Translations under genes and position numbers: made by a program
NCBI GenBank assembly: GCA_963728875.1
Contig: CAVSLJ010000004.1
Span: 145,778-209,777 of the forward strand
Source: DASUPK01 sp963728875
GTDB taxonomy: Bacteria; Actinomycetota; Thermoleophilia; Solirubrobacterales; 70-9
Direction of reading: 5' to 3'
Length of the DNA: 64,000 bases
Notes under the pieces: generated by a model
Seen by the model: the letters and a program-made list of their open reading frames with translations, nothing else
What the model was told of the DNA's origin: nothing
The model's database searches: none
In this document: piece after piece, positions 41,076 through 51,499 of the stretch
Layout: each line of letters begins with the position of its first letter
How positions within the stretch are numbered: position 1 is the stretch's first letter

Positions 41076-43604
41076 TTAGTCGTCGGGCTCGATCGGCTGC
41101 GCCTGCGGAGCGGCAACCCCGCCCAGGGCGCTCGCCGGCGTGCCGGGCGCCACCGCATACCAATCGACGTAACGGCCGCACGCCCGGCTCAGCGGGATCG
41201 TCTGGCGCGCCGGGTCGGAGCGGGTGGCGGCGAGGCCGCTCAAATACGCCTTGCTCTCCGTGCGCAGCAGGCGGCCGATCAGCGGCGGATCGTCGACGTC
41301 CACGTTCACGATCACCGTCCCGGCCCTCCTGACCTCGAGCGAGCCGACCGGGTAGTACGGCGAGGGGCCCCGGAAGAGCAGATTGGTGCGCAGCTCCGTG
41401 CTGAAGGGCGAGGAAAGGCCGGGCCCGTTCGCCGTGACGTGCAGGGGCTGCGTGCTCGCGTACTGGATCGAGAGGTCCCAGCGTCCCGGCGTCAGATAGA
41501 GCCGCATGTGAGCGGGCTTGGTCTGCGTCAGCGCCGGGCTCGGGTTCCAGACCTTGCCGATCACCGGCTGGACGGTGAAGACCGTCGCGGTGCCCTCCAC
41601 CTTGGTGATCGGCGCCTGCTCGGGGTTGTCGCAGTCGAGCGGGGCACCCGGGTTGATCGGCTCGTAGAGCGTCCGCCGCTGGCCGACCGGCTGGTCGCGG
41701 TGCCAGAGGATGAAGTCGCCGGTCCGCAGCCGTGGCACGAAGCCGGGCGGCGCCTGGCTCTGCATCGCCGCGCTCGTGGTCACCACCCAGTCGAACTTGT
41801 TCATCACGAACGGCGGCACGTTGTCCCAATCGAACTTGGCGTTCAGGTCGGTGGCCCGGTAGAGCGGATGGACCTCCTCGACGTCGTAGTGGTTGGTGAT
41901 CGGCGCATAGACCTCGGAGCCGATCAGCTCCCAGGAGACGAAGTTGTCGCGGCCGAGGAAGAGCACGTTCTGCCCGTCGACGATCGGACGCATGCGGAGC
42001 ATCTCCTGGAGGTGGTAGTCGGGCCCGACCGCCGACTGGCGCAGCGGCAGCAGCGTGGAGAAGGCCGCAGCCGCCGCGAAGGCGAGCGTGAGGAGCGGCA
42101 CGGCGAAGCCCGCGAACGGGCGCACCAGCCTCGGCGGCCACCGCGCCGCACCTCCCCCCTCGGGGACGTCGGCCTCCTCGCCGGGCAGGGAATCGGCCGA
42201 GAGCAGGCCGCGGAGCGCGATCACCATGATCAGCGGAGCGGCGATCGCCAGCGCCTTGGCCTGGGTGTAGGGCGTGCCGAGCGCCAGCGAGGCGAGGTAG
42301 AGAAGGGTCGCAGCGAGCAGCGCCGAGGGCAGTGCCGACTCCTGCCGCGACAGCGCCCGGCCCAGGCCCCACGCAAACGCGACCAGGGCCAGGAGCGCCC
42401 CGAGATAGAAGGCGATCTCCGGCGTGGTCGAGTTGGTGGGGGTGATGCGGAACTCGCCCGAGGGCCAGACCCCGAAGGCCTCCAGCGGGTTGAGCGGCTG
42501 GCGCAGGTTCCCGAAGCCCACGGTCGGGCCGGTGCCCGAGGGGTTGAAGGCCTTGAAGCTCGAGAAGCTGGCGAGCCGGAAGATCTCGGGCAGCGCGGCG
42601 ACGATCGGGATGGCGACGCCGAGTGTGATCGCCGACCTGGCTCCGCGGAGCCGCTCCCGCAGGCGCAGGCCTCCGGCCGGGTCGCGCTCTCTGAGCGCAA
42701 TGACCAGCATCCAGAGCAGGGCGGCGCCGACCAGCCAGGCGAGCCCGGGAAAGCTGTAGTTGTAGATCGTGCCGGCGCCGACCACCCCGAGTGGGATTGC
42801 TGCCCTTGCCTGCGGGAGGTAGCGATCGCTACCCGGCGGATAGCGGTCTCGATACCCATTGGTATCCCCCTCGATCGACCACACTGCTCGGAGAGGGGGC
42901 AATGCCAGCGTGAACCCGAGCAGCGCCAGCGCCAGCAGCGGCTCCTTGAACGCTCCCTGGGCGAGGTAGGCGGCTGCCAGGTATGGGCTCGCCGCCAGCA
43001 CGGCGGCCGGAACCCGAAGCCAGCCGCGGATGCCACCGAGCGCTCCGTACCCGGTCAGGGCCAGGAGCACCGCGATCGCGCCGGTCAGGCCGGCGAACGC
43101 CTCGATCAGGCTGGCGCCGCTCACCTTGGCGGAGACCGCGACGATCGCGTGCGGCCCGAGGGGATATCCGTCCTTGATCAGGTCGGGCGTCGGGCCTGCG
43201 TGAGAGGTGATCCACTCCGTGAAGAGCAGGTGCGAGGCCATGTCGTCGTTGACCAGGCCCTGGCCGAGGATCCCGACGCGGCCGCTCGTCGCGAACGGAA
43301 TGGCGACGACGAGCGCCGCACCGATGACGGCGACGATCGCTCCGATCCGCACCGTCCCGGCGGGCACTCGCGCGCGGCCGAAGACGACGAAGCAGCCGAT
43401 CAGCGCCACCCCGGTGACCACGGCCGCGGTCACCGCGTGGCCGGGGAGCTTGATCGAAATGCCGCAGATCACCAGCAGCGCGGAGATCCCGGTGGCGGGG
43501 CCGGCAGCGGAATGCCGCGGCAGGCCGGCGATCGCCATGATCGCCGAGCCGAGCAACAGGGAGGCGGCAGCGATCAGCGCACCCGCCAGCAGAGCCGAAA
43601 GCAT
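41076..43604 (-). CDS. Large GT-C-like membrane protein
   Basis: An 842-residue protein with about 12-14 membrane helices in the first 520 residues and a beta-rich soluble domain in the last 320. An early outer loop holds NDDMASHLLFTEWITSH, with the paired acidic residues after the first helices expected of GT-C glycosyltransferases that use polyprenyl-phosphate sugars. The soluble domain includes NPEQAPITKVEGTATVF and strands such as MRLYLTPGRWDLSIQY. It most likely transfers sugars to a cell-envelope acceptor, though the family is not certain. The NlpC/P60 gene lies just upstream on the same strand (nine-base gap). Confidence 0.75.
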   Translation of the reverse strand: MLSALLAGALIAAASLLLGSAIMAIAGLPRHSAAGPATGISALLVICGISIKLPGHAVTAAVVTGVALIGCFVVFGRARVPAGTVRIGAIVAVIGAALVVAIPFATSGRVGILGQGLVNDDMASHLLFTEWITSHAGPTPDLIKDGYPLGPHAIVAVSAKVSGASLIEAFAGLTGAIAVLLALTGYGALGGIRGWLRVPAAVLAASPYLAAAYLAQGAFKEPLLALALLGFTLALPPLRAVWSIEGDTNGYRDRYPPGSDRYLPQARAAIPLGVVGAGTIYNYSFPGLAWLVGAALLWMLVIALRERDPAGGLRLRERLRGARSAITLGVAIPIVAALPEIFRLASFSSFKAFNPSGTGPTVGFGNLRQPLNPLEAFGVWPSGEFRITPTNSTTPEIAFYLGALLALVAFAWGLGRALSRQESALPSALLAATLLYLASLALGTPYTQAKALAIAAPLIMVIALRGLLSADSLPGEEADVPEGGGAARWPPRLVRPFAGFAVPLLTLAFAAAAAFSTLLPLRQSAVGPDYHLQEMLRMRPIVDGQNVLFLGRDNFVSWELIGSEVYAPITNHYDVEEVHPLYRATDLNAKFDWDNVPPFVMNKFDWVVTTSAAMQSQAPPGFVPRLRTGDFILWHRDQPVGQRRTLYEPINPGAPLDCDNPEQAPITKVEGTATVFTVQPVIGKVWNPSPALTQTKPAHMRLYLTPGRWDLSIQYASTQPLHVTANGPGLSSPFSTELRTNLLFRGPSPYYPVGSLEVRRAGTVIVNVDVDDPPLIGRLLRTESKAYLSGLAATRSDPARQTIPLSRACGRYVDWYAVAPGTPASALGGVAAPQAQPIEPDD

Positions 43605-43613
43605 CGCGGAAGC

Positions 43614-44375
43614 CTAGAGGCCGGGTACGTGCCGCGCGACGAAGCCCGTCGGGTACGCGTCGAAGGGGTGCCAGCGCGGCCCGGAGCCGCGCGCGTCACC
43701 CACGGTGTCCCAGCGCAGGCCGGCGATCACGGCGTAGACGTGATTCGCGTTCGCGTAGATCGTCAGCCACTGTCCCTGGCCCGGCTCGCCATAGCCCATG
43801 AACTGGCCCGAGGTCAGCGGGGTCTGCAGCAGCCCCGCTCCGGCGAGTGCATAGCTCACCGCGCCCGAGCAGTCATATCCCTTCGACTGGAAGGACCCGT
43901 GGCCACCGCCCCACCTGTACGGCTGGCCGACGATCAGGTTGGCGGCGCTGATCATGGCCCTGATCGGATCGGGCGCCGAGGGCGGAGCCAGCGCGGTCCT
44001 GTTGAGCAGGAGCGCCGGATCGTTCCCGCCGACGGTGTGCGTCGCTGTGTAGACCCGCCTGCGCTCCGCGGGAGATGGCGGGGTGAAGGAGCCGTTGGTG
44101 CCCGCCGAAGCCGCGGGCATTCCCGTCTTCGGGTCGATCGGCGCCTTCGGAATCGGCTTGGCCTCGGCCGTGGTGGTCGGCACCTCGCCCCCCGGCCGGT
44201 ACTGGGGGTCGGCGGCCCAGGGCTTCGGGGCCAGCTTGGTGTCCGCGAACTTGTCGGAGGATTCCTTGGACGCGCCGCCGAGCCGCGGCACGGCGACCGC
44301 CGCCGCCGCTGCGACCACCGCTACTGCCGCGATCACGACCACGGCGCGAATGTGACGACGAAGTCTGTGGAGCAC
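43614..44375 (-). CDS. NlpC/P60-type cell-wall hydrolase
   Basis: A 253-residue protein, GTG start after GAGGG. One signal anchor (IRAVVVIAAVAVVAAAAAVAV) leads to a Pro/Ala/Lys-rich linker and an NlpC/P60-like cysteine peptidase domain (about residues 145-250): PYRWGGGHGSFQSKGYDCSG with the catalytic Cys, then NANHVYAVIAG with the His. The domain is divergent from classical D,L-endopeptidases. It is predicted to act outside the membrane on peptidoglycan, in line with the envelope role suggested for the next gene. Confidence 0.82.
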   Translation of the reverse strand: MLHRLRRHIRAVVVIAAVAVVAAAAAVAVPRLGGASKESSDKFADTKLAPKPWAADPQYRPGGEVPTTTAEAKPIPKAPIDPKTGMPAASAGTNGSFTPPSPAERRRVYTATHTVGGNDPALLLNRTALAPPSAPDPIRAMISAANLIVGQPYRWGGGHGSFQSKGYDCSGAVSYALAGAGLLQTPLTSGQFMGYGEPGQGQWLTIYANANHVYAVIAGLRWDTVGDARGSGPRWHPFDAYPTGFVARHVPGL

Positions 44376-44402
44376 GTCCCGGCCCTCGCGGCTGAGTATG
44401 CC

Positions 44403-45026
44403 TCAGCCGACCTGAATCCGGTGCACCTGGACCACGCCCCGCACGCGGGTTTCGATGGGCCATCGCCCGCTCGCCTGCTCCATGAAGGCGTCCGCCGCCG
44501 GCCGACCCGGGTCGGCCACCCACGCCACCGGCGCGAGCCGCGGCAGCAGCTCGAGCAGCAGCGAGACGCTGGGTCGCTCGTAGAGGATGTCTGAGCACAG
44601 CACGAAGTCGAAGGGCCCCCGCTCCACGAGCTCGTCCGGGTCGGCCCAGTCGACGGCGGCCGTCTCGAGCTCGACGCCGTTCGCCTCGGCGTTGCGCCTG
44701 ACCAGGCCGAGCGCGTCGATGTCGCCGTCGGTCGCGATCACCTTCGCCCCGCCGCGGGCGGCGGCGATGCTGGGCACCGCCAGGCCGCAGCCGAGCTCCA
44801 CGACCCGCAGGCCTCGCAGATCCACCCCATCGAGCTCCCGAGCGAGGGCCATTCCGCTGCGCCAGAGGACGGACCAGTAGGGCGCCAGCGGCGCCCATTC
44901 GACCTGGTGGTCGTCGGGGATCTCGGCCGCCTCCGCCGGCTGGAGCAGGCGCAGCTCGCCGCTCGGCAGCTCGATCGCATGGGTGACGAACTCGTCGGTC
45001 AGGCTGCCGTCTCTTGTGCGGCCCAT
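44403..45026 (-). CDS. Class I SAM-dependent methyltransferase (METTL-like)
   Basis: A 207-residue methyltransferase. The SAM motif VVELGCGLAVPSIAAARGG is followed by VIATDGDIDALGLVRRN and the post-motif FVLCSDILYERP. The overall plan, with WSVLWRSGMALAREL before motif I, resembles protein-lysine methyltransferases such as ETF-beta or METTL type (methyltransferase_16), so a protein substrate is likely. ATG 45026 overlaps the last 28 bases of the giant kinase-cyclase gene, so the two are coupled. Confidence 0.82.
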   Translation of the reverse strand: MGRTRDGSLTDEFVTHAIELPSGELRLLQPAEAAEIPDDHQVEWAPLAPYWSVLWRSGMALARELDGVDLRGLRVVELGCGLAVPSIAAARGGAKVIATDGDIDALGLVRRNAEANGVELETAAVDWADPDELVERGPFDFVLCSDILYERPSVSLLLELLPRLAPVAWVADPGRPAADAFMEQASGRWPIETRVRGVVQVHRIQVG

Positions 45027-48000
45027 TCGGCGCGGAAGACGCGGTGACTCCCGGCCAGGCCCTTGAGCTCCAGCTCGCGCCCGCCGTCGAAGCTCAGGCC
45101 GTTCCCGTTCCCGTCGCCGCTCGTCGCGGCATCGCGCATCTCCTCGGAGACCAGGATCTCTCCCCCGAGCGCCTGGGCGGCGATCCGGGCGGCGAGAATG
45201 ACGTTCTTGCCGAAGTAGTCGCCCTCCTCGGAGATCACCTCGCCGGTGTGCAGGCCCATCCGGACGCGGAGCGACTCCCCCTCCCCGGCCTGCTCGCGCT
45301 CCGCGAAGGCGCGCTGCACGTCGATCGCGCATTCGAGCGCCTCGCAGGGATCGGGGAAAGCGAGCATGAAGCCGTCGCCCTGGCTCTTCACCTCGTAGCC
45401 GTCGTGGCGGGAGATCTGCTCGCGGAAGATCGTGTTGTGCTCGCGCAGGACCTGAAGCCACTGCTCGTCGCCGAGCCTCTCGGTGAGCACCGTCGAATCC
45501 TCGATGTCGCTGAAGAGGATCGCGACCGTCCCATCGGGCGCCGCGTGCGCGCGCATGTCCGGGCGCTCCTCCTCGAGGGCCGAGACCATGTCGTCGATCG
45601 AGGTCGTCACGTCGACGCCGCTCAGGCCCTGGGCGTCGAGGCGGTCGCGCAGGGCCCGGTCGACGATCCAACGCGCGCCCATCTCCCGGGCGGTGCCGAG
45701 CACGGTGGAGAGCATCTCCTGGGCGAGCTCGCGGTCGTTGGACTGGTCGCGGGCGAGCAGCAACTCCGCGAGCGCCAGGCCGCAGAGTGCCATCCCCGGC
45801 CGGTCGCCCATGCGGGTCGCGATCTCGACGGCGTTGCCGAAGTGGCGCTCGGCCTCGTCCGCACGGCCGAGGAGCTGGGCGAGCATCCCGAGAACGCGAT
45901 CGACCGGGCCCGTTGCAGCCCACAGCCCGAGCAACGACGATCGCCAGCCCCTCGTAGGGGAGCAGCTCGTCATAGGCGCGCTCGGCCCGATCGACGTCGC
46001 CGATCAGCGCAATTGCCTCTCCAAGCAGGCTCATGCCGGCGATCCAGTTCACGTCCCGCGGGATCGCCGAGAAGTCATCGCCGGCGAAGCGCTCGAGCTC
46101 GCGGCGGGCAAGCTCGGAGTCGCCAGAGCGGGCGGCCAGAGTGATCAGGCCGCCGCGCCAAGCCGGAATTCCCGGAAAGCGCTCCGCGAGAGCGCGAGCT
46201 GCGGGGAGCAGCTCGCCGGCGCGGCCCTGCATGACTCCGGATCTGGGTCATCTGGATTCCATAGAACTGCTCGGAGACCGGCTGCTCGGCGCGCTGACCC
46301 GCACGCCTCGCCTCGTCGCCAGCCGCTCGGCCCCCTCCATATCGCCGTCGAGCAGGGTGCGCATGCCCCGGAGGGCGATCGTCAACCAGGTGTGCTCGGG
46401 CATCCGCAGCTCGTCGGCCAGCTGGGCGTAGGCGACCAGCTCCCGGTCGGCGGCGGCCACATCCGCGAGCTCCAAGTAACATCCAGAGCCGGTAGCCGTG
46501 CGCGCGCAGAATCAGCCTCTCGGTTGCCGGTCGCCTTCCCGAGCTCGAGCATCTCGTCGGCCAGCGCGAGTCGTTCCTTCGCGCCTCCGGGTCCGGACGG
46601 GATGAAGATCTTGCGCTGCAGGGCGGCGGACAGCGACGCCGGCGCGTCGACTTCGCGGGCGATCTCGATTGCCTCATCGACCAGCCGGGATGACTCGATG
46701 ACGTCGTTGTCGACCCAATACATTTCCGCCGACTTGGCGCTGAGCAGGGCCGCCCGTCGCGCGGTGCGCTCCGGGCCGATGCGCTCCAGCGCCTCGTTGA
46801 GCAGGGCAAGCAGCTTCTCGTCAAGCTGGCCGGCGGCGCTCATCATCGCGATCCCGATCGCGGCTCCGACCAGGCTGTCGGCGTCGTCCAGCCGGCGCGC
46901 CGAGTCCGCGGCGCTCTCGAATGCGTCACGGGCGTCGGCGACACGGGCGGACTTGGCCTCGGCTCCGCCGAGAGCGAGCAACAAACTGCAACGCAGAGCC
47001 TCGTCGGGCTCGTCCATCAGCTCGAGCACCTCGAGGGCCCGGCCGTAGACGTCGACGGCATCCTCATAGGCGAGCTGCTCCATGTCCTGCTCGCCCGCCC
47101 GCTGGGCGTAATCGATGGCCTTCGCCAGATCCCCGCGCGGGGCCGCCTCCAGGAAGTGGTGTGCCAGCTCGCCGAGGCGCTCGTCGACGTTGCCGCCACA
47201 GACCGTCTCAATCGCCAGGCCCGCGCGCTCGTGAAGCGCGGAGCGCTTCGGCGGGGTCAGCTCCTCGTAGAGCGTGTCGCGGACGAGCGCATGGGCGAAG
47301 GAGTAGCGACCCTCGCCGAGGTCGGTGACCAGCCGCTCCCCCACGGCCTCCTGCGCCGCCCTCATCAGCTGCTCGGGCTGCAACTCCGCCACTCGCCAGA
47401 CAAGCTCCTCCTCGAAGTCGCGACCGATAACCGCCGCGACGCGCAGAGCCTCATTGGTCTCCTCGCCGAGGCGATCGAGGCGGCGACCGACCACCTCGCG
47501 GACCCCCTGTGGGATCTGCAGTTCCGCGGCGCTGCCCCCGGCGGCCAGCTTGCCCTCGCTGGCAAGCAGCCGAACGACCTCGCCGACGAAGAAGGGGTTG
47601 CCGTCGGTCTGCTCCTGGACGGCCTCCGCCAGACCCGGCGGCGCCGGCGTCCCGGCCGTCATCTCCATGTAGCGCTCGACCGCGGCGACCGAGAGGCCTC
47701 TGAGCGGGATCCGCCCGCTCCCCTCGACTCCGGATATCTCTCCCAGCATGCGGGCCAGCGGATGGTGGCGGCCGAGCTCGACGTCGCGATAGGTGCCGAG
47801 GACGAGCAGTCCGCTGGAGGCGAGCTCTTTCGCAGCGAAGCGCAGCAGGAGCAGCGAGGGCTCGTCGGCCCAGTGGAGGTCGTCCAGCACGATCACGATC
47901 GGACGATCCCGGGCTGCCCCGAGCAGGAGGGTGGTGACCGAGTCGAATAGCCGGAACCGGGCTTCCTCCGAGTCGCCGCCGTTGGCCGGCTCGACGTCGA

Positions 48001-49321
48001 GCTTCTCGGCCACCTCGGGAACCAGCTGGGCGACCTCCGGCGCTCCCGCACCGAGCTGCCAGGCGAGCGCGACGGGGTCCGCATCGCGCACGTATGAGCG
48101 GATCGCCTGCACCCAGGGCCAGTAGGCCGGTGCGCCTTCGTCCTCGCGACAGCGTCCCCAGTAGACACGGGCCCCGCTGACCCGGGCGTAGGTGGCGAGC
48201 TCCTCGGACGCGCGCGTCTTGCCGATGCCGGGCTCCCCCACCAGCAGCTGGAGGGATCCGCGGCCGGCGAGCGCCGAGTCCACGGCCTCGCGAAGGCGCT
48301 CGAGCTCGCGCTCGCGGCCGACGAAGACCCCGCCGGCGAGGCTCTCGAGCGGGTTGGCGCGCCGCTCCTCGGCCGGCTCGGCTGGCTGTTCCTCGAGGGC
48401 CGCGAGCATCAGCTCACGCGCGGCGGCGGCGTTGGCCGGGCGGTCCCCAGGGCGCTTGGCAAGGAGTCCGAGCACTGAACGGTCCAGCGCCTCCGGGACC
48501 GCCTCGTTGTGCCGCGAGGGCGGTACCGGATCGGCGTGCAGATGCTGGGAGATGATCGAAACTGCGTCGTCACCCGGGAACGGCGGCTCGCCGGTGAGCA
48601 TCTCGTAGAGGAGGGCGCCGAGCGAGTAGAGGTCGCTCTTCGGGCCGGCGGCCTCGCCCAGTGCCTGTTCCGGTGGCAGATAGGCGACAGTGCCGACAAG
48701 CGTCCCACCGCTGACGCGGGCCCTTGCCTCGGTCGTCGCCAATCCGAAGTCGCCGAGCCTGGCGTGGCCGTCGTCGTCGATCCAGACGTTGGCGGGCTTC
48801 AGGTCACGATGGACGATGCCGCGGCTGTGGGCGTGCTCGAGCGCACGCGTGACGTCGGCGGCGATCTCGACTGCCCGCTCCACCTCCAGCCGCCCGCCGG
48901 CCGCGGCGAGCAGGCCCTCGACGTCGCCGCCCGGCATGTAGCGGCTGACGATGAACGGGTTGCCGTCCTGCTCTCCGGTGTCCAGAACCGGGACGACCTG
49001 AGGATGGTCGCCGAGCTTGCGCATCGCCTCGGCCTCGCGCCGGGCCCGCGCCTGGATCGATGCGCCGACGCCCTCCGTGTCGAAGAGCGCAATCGCAACC
49101 TCCGTGCCGGTCGCGGTGTCGTCGGACAGGTAGACGCGCTTGCGGCCCCCCTGCCCGAGGAAGCTCCGCACGCTGTAGCGCCCCGCGATCTCGGCGGGGA
49201 CGTCGGCGGGCAGCTGCTCGGGCCTCGGCTCCGGGGCGGGCTGAGCGGTCAGCTCGCTGCCGCACGAATCGCAGAATCGTGCGCCCTCACGATTCTCGTT
49301 GCCGCAGGACGGACACCGCAT
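44999..49321 (-). CDS. Ser/Thr kinase-AAA ATPase-TPR-nucleotide cyclase fusion
   Basis: A giant signalling protein, about 1,439 residues once five frame breaks are bridged. In order: a zinc ribbon (Cys3, 6, 17, 20); a Ser/Thr kinase domain (about 47-305) with HRDLKPANV and GDFGLA; an AAA-type ATPase (Walker A LLVGEPGIGKT, Walker B VIVLDDLHWADE); a TPR-like helical region; and a class III cyclase with metal-binding ILFSDIEDST and KSQGDGFMLAF. The breaks lie at about 46522, 46478, 46290, 46234 and 45938. Four are extra bases and one is missing; the net is three, so the length stays a multiple of three. ATG 49321 is chosen over GTG 49327. The kinase lacks the usual VAIK lysine (see findings). 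Ligand and partners are unknown. Confidence 0.85.
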
Positions 49322-49329
49322 GTCCACCG

Positions 49330-49335
49330 ATTATC
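49330..49335 (-). promoter_or_regulatory. Possible -10 box of a leaderless message
   Basis: GATAAT on the minus strand ends eight bases before the ATG of the fusion gene. Transcription would then begin at or next to the start codon, which is common in actinobacteria. No clear -35 was found. Confidence 0.4.
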
Positions 49336-49376
49336 TCAGCCGCCGCCGTGGCGGCCCGGGTAGCGTCGACCGCACC

Positions 49377-49973
49377 GTGACCCGAATCGCCTCCCAGGCC
49401 GACTACGAAGCGGTCGTCGAGACGATCGTCCAGGCCTTCGGCCCCGACCCGCTCTGGTCGTGGATGTTTCCGGACCCCGCCTTGCGAGCGGAGCAGCACG
49501 CCGCGATCTTCGGGCTCTACGTCGAGAGCGCCCTTCCCAATCAAGGTGTCTGGATGAGCGACGAGCGCGGATCCGCCGTCGCGGTCTTCACGCCCCCGGG
49601 CGAGCGCGAGCTGACCGAGGACGCCGAGGCGAGGCTGGAGCCGTTCCTGACGAGATTCGCTCGGCACCACGCCCTCGCCGTCCTCGAGACGCTGGAGCGC
49701 TTCGAGGCGGTGCTCCCTCAGGGCCGGCCGTTCTACTACCTGAGTTTCCTGGGTACCCGCACCGACAGCCGCGGTCAGGGGATCGGGATGGGCCTGCTCG
49801 CGGAGCTGGTCGCGCAGGCCGATCGGGACGGCCAGGCCACCTACCTGGAGTCCACCAACCCGGACAACAACCGCAGATACGCGCGACTTGGCTTCGAAGG
49901 ACAAGGCCGCTTCTCCACCCCCGACGATCTGCACACCGTGACGACGATGTGGCGCGAGCCCGTCAGCCATTGA
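49377..49973 (+). CDS. GNAT-family N-acetyltransferase
   Basis: A 198-residue acetyltransferase. The acetyl-CoA site is the R/Q-x-x-G-x-G/A loop in SRGQGIGMGLLAELV, followed by YLESTNPDNNRRYARLGFE. The N-terminal strand-helix part holds ETIVQAFGPDPLWSWMFPD. GTG 49377 is chosen; ATG 49320 would run into the divergent kinase start. The substrate is unknown. It is convergent with the FGGY kinase gene (11-base overlap). Confidence 0.87.
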   Translation: MTRIASQADYEAVVETIVQAFGPDPLWSWMFPDPALRAEQHAAIFGLYVESALPNQGVWMSDERGSAVAVFTPPGERELTEDAEARLEPFLTRFARHHALAVLETLERFEAVLPQGRPFYYLSFLGTRTDSRGQGIGMGLLAELVAQADRDGQATYLESTNPDNNRRYARLGFEGQGRFSTPDDLHTVTTMWREPVSH

Positions 49974-51499
49974 GCCGGGAGAACATCTTGCGCTGCGCCT
50001 TGTAGAGGCCCGGGAACTCAGCGTAGAGGGGCTCGTAGGCCTCCCGGTTCGCTGGATTCGGCTGGAAGACCCGATCGACCGGCACCAGCTCGCGGACCTC
50101 GCCGCGGGCGATCTCACCGAGGCCGAGGGCGGCGAAGAGCGCGGCCCCCCGGAGGTTGGCGTGCACCGGGTCGGCGACGCGTTCGATCGCGCGGCCCATC
50201 ACGTCGGCGTGGATCTGGCACCAGAGGTCGGGAATCGCACCTCCTCCGAAGATGCGCAGCGGGTCGAGCCGCTGCTTGGCGAAGCTCTCGACCGCCTCGC
50301 CCAGCCAGCGGCTGTTGTAGGCGACGCCCTCCAGAACGGAGCGGACGAGGTCGGCGTTGCCGGTCTCGACGGAGAGGTTGTGCCAGCCTCCGCGGGCGTT
50401 GCGATCGTCGACCGGGGAGCGCTCGCCCGCGATCCAGGGCGTGAAGATCACGCCGCCGCTGCCCGGCGGCGAGCCCTCCGCCAGCTCGATCAGGCGCTCG
50501 TATTCCCCCGGCTCGCCGAGGGTGAAGCTGTCGCGAAGCCAGCGCAGGCACAGTCCGGCCGCCTCGTGGTTGTTCGCGACCAGGTAGCTGCTCGAGTCGA
50601 GCCCCGGGACCGTCGCGATGGAATGAAGCGCGTCGGTCTTCTTCCGTGGGAACGGCAACGAGATCCATGAGGTGGTGCTGATCGTGATGTGCGCCTGGCC
50701 CTCGCCGATCGCCCCGCAGCCGAGGGCGGCGGAGTGAAGGTCCGGGGTCCCCGTCACGACCTGGGCATCGGGACTGATCCCGAGCTCGGAGGCCACGTCG
50801 GGCCGGACGGGCCCGATCAGCGAGCCCGTCTCGACCAGCGGCGGCAGCTTGGCGGCGTCGAGACCCAGCTTGCCGACGAGCACCGGGTCGTACTCGAGCC
50901 GGTCGAGCCGCCGGTTGTCGGTCAGCCAGGCGCCGCTCATCGAGGCGTGGGAGGCCGCCGCTCGCCCGGTGAACCGCATCGTCAGGTAGTCGACCGGCTC
51001 CAGGTACCAGCGAGCCGCGGAAGCAACCTCCGGCTCGTCGCGCTCCAGGTGGAGCATGTGGCTGACCGGGTCACCGCCGAAGACCGAGGGGACGCCGCCG
51101 GTGTGGCGGATCCAGGTGGCGAGCGCGCGCGGCGAGTAGCCCATCACGGGGCCGCCGATCGCCTCGCGTGAGCGGTGGGCACCGCGCGTGTCGAGCCACA
51201 TCAGGCAGGGGCCGACGGGCTCGCCCGCCTCGTCCACGGGGATCGTGCTCGCCCACTGTCCCGTGCAGGAGACCGCAACGACATCGTCGGCCCGGATCTT
51301 CTTCAGCGCCGCGCCCGCCAGCTCGCGGACCATGTCCCACCAGGCGGAGGCGTCCTGGATTGCGCCGCCGCCGGGCAGCCGCTCGGTCTCGTAGTCGCGC
51401 TGGGCGACGGCGGCGACCTCACCCGTCAGGGACACCACACCGACCTTGAGCGCGCCGCTGCCCAGGTCGACCGCGAGGCAGAAACGCTCGATCGCTCAC
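49963..51499 (-). CDS. FGGY-family carbohydrate kinase (frameshift at the start)
   Basis: A sugar kinase of about 511 residues related to xylulokinase and gluconate kinases. The N-terminal ATPase domain should begin CLAVDLGSGALKVGVVSLTG; later signatures are VSCTGQWASTIPVD, LMWLDTRGA, ITISTTSWISLPFP, GVIFTPWIAGERSP and RIFGGGAIPDLWCQI. No standard start is in frame between the upstream stop and GTG 51438, which would cut off the first domain. Taking one base from the GATCGAG run near 51490 links the frame to GTG 51499, whose GTGA overlaps the PLP-lyase stop. The length of 3n+1 supports this. The substrate is unknown. Confidence 0.85.

Noticed and set aside
41439..44594. Very long plus-strand open frame (over 1,000 codons)
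   Set aside because: It is antisense to the GT-C-like and NlpC genes, is Arg/Gly/Pro-rich and has no domain pattern. In GC-rich DNA such shadow frames are common.
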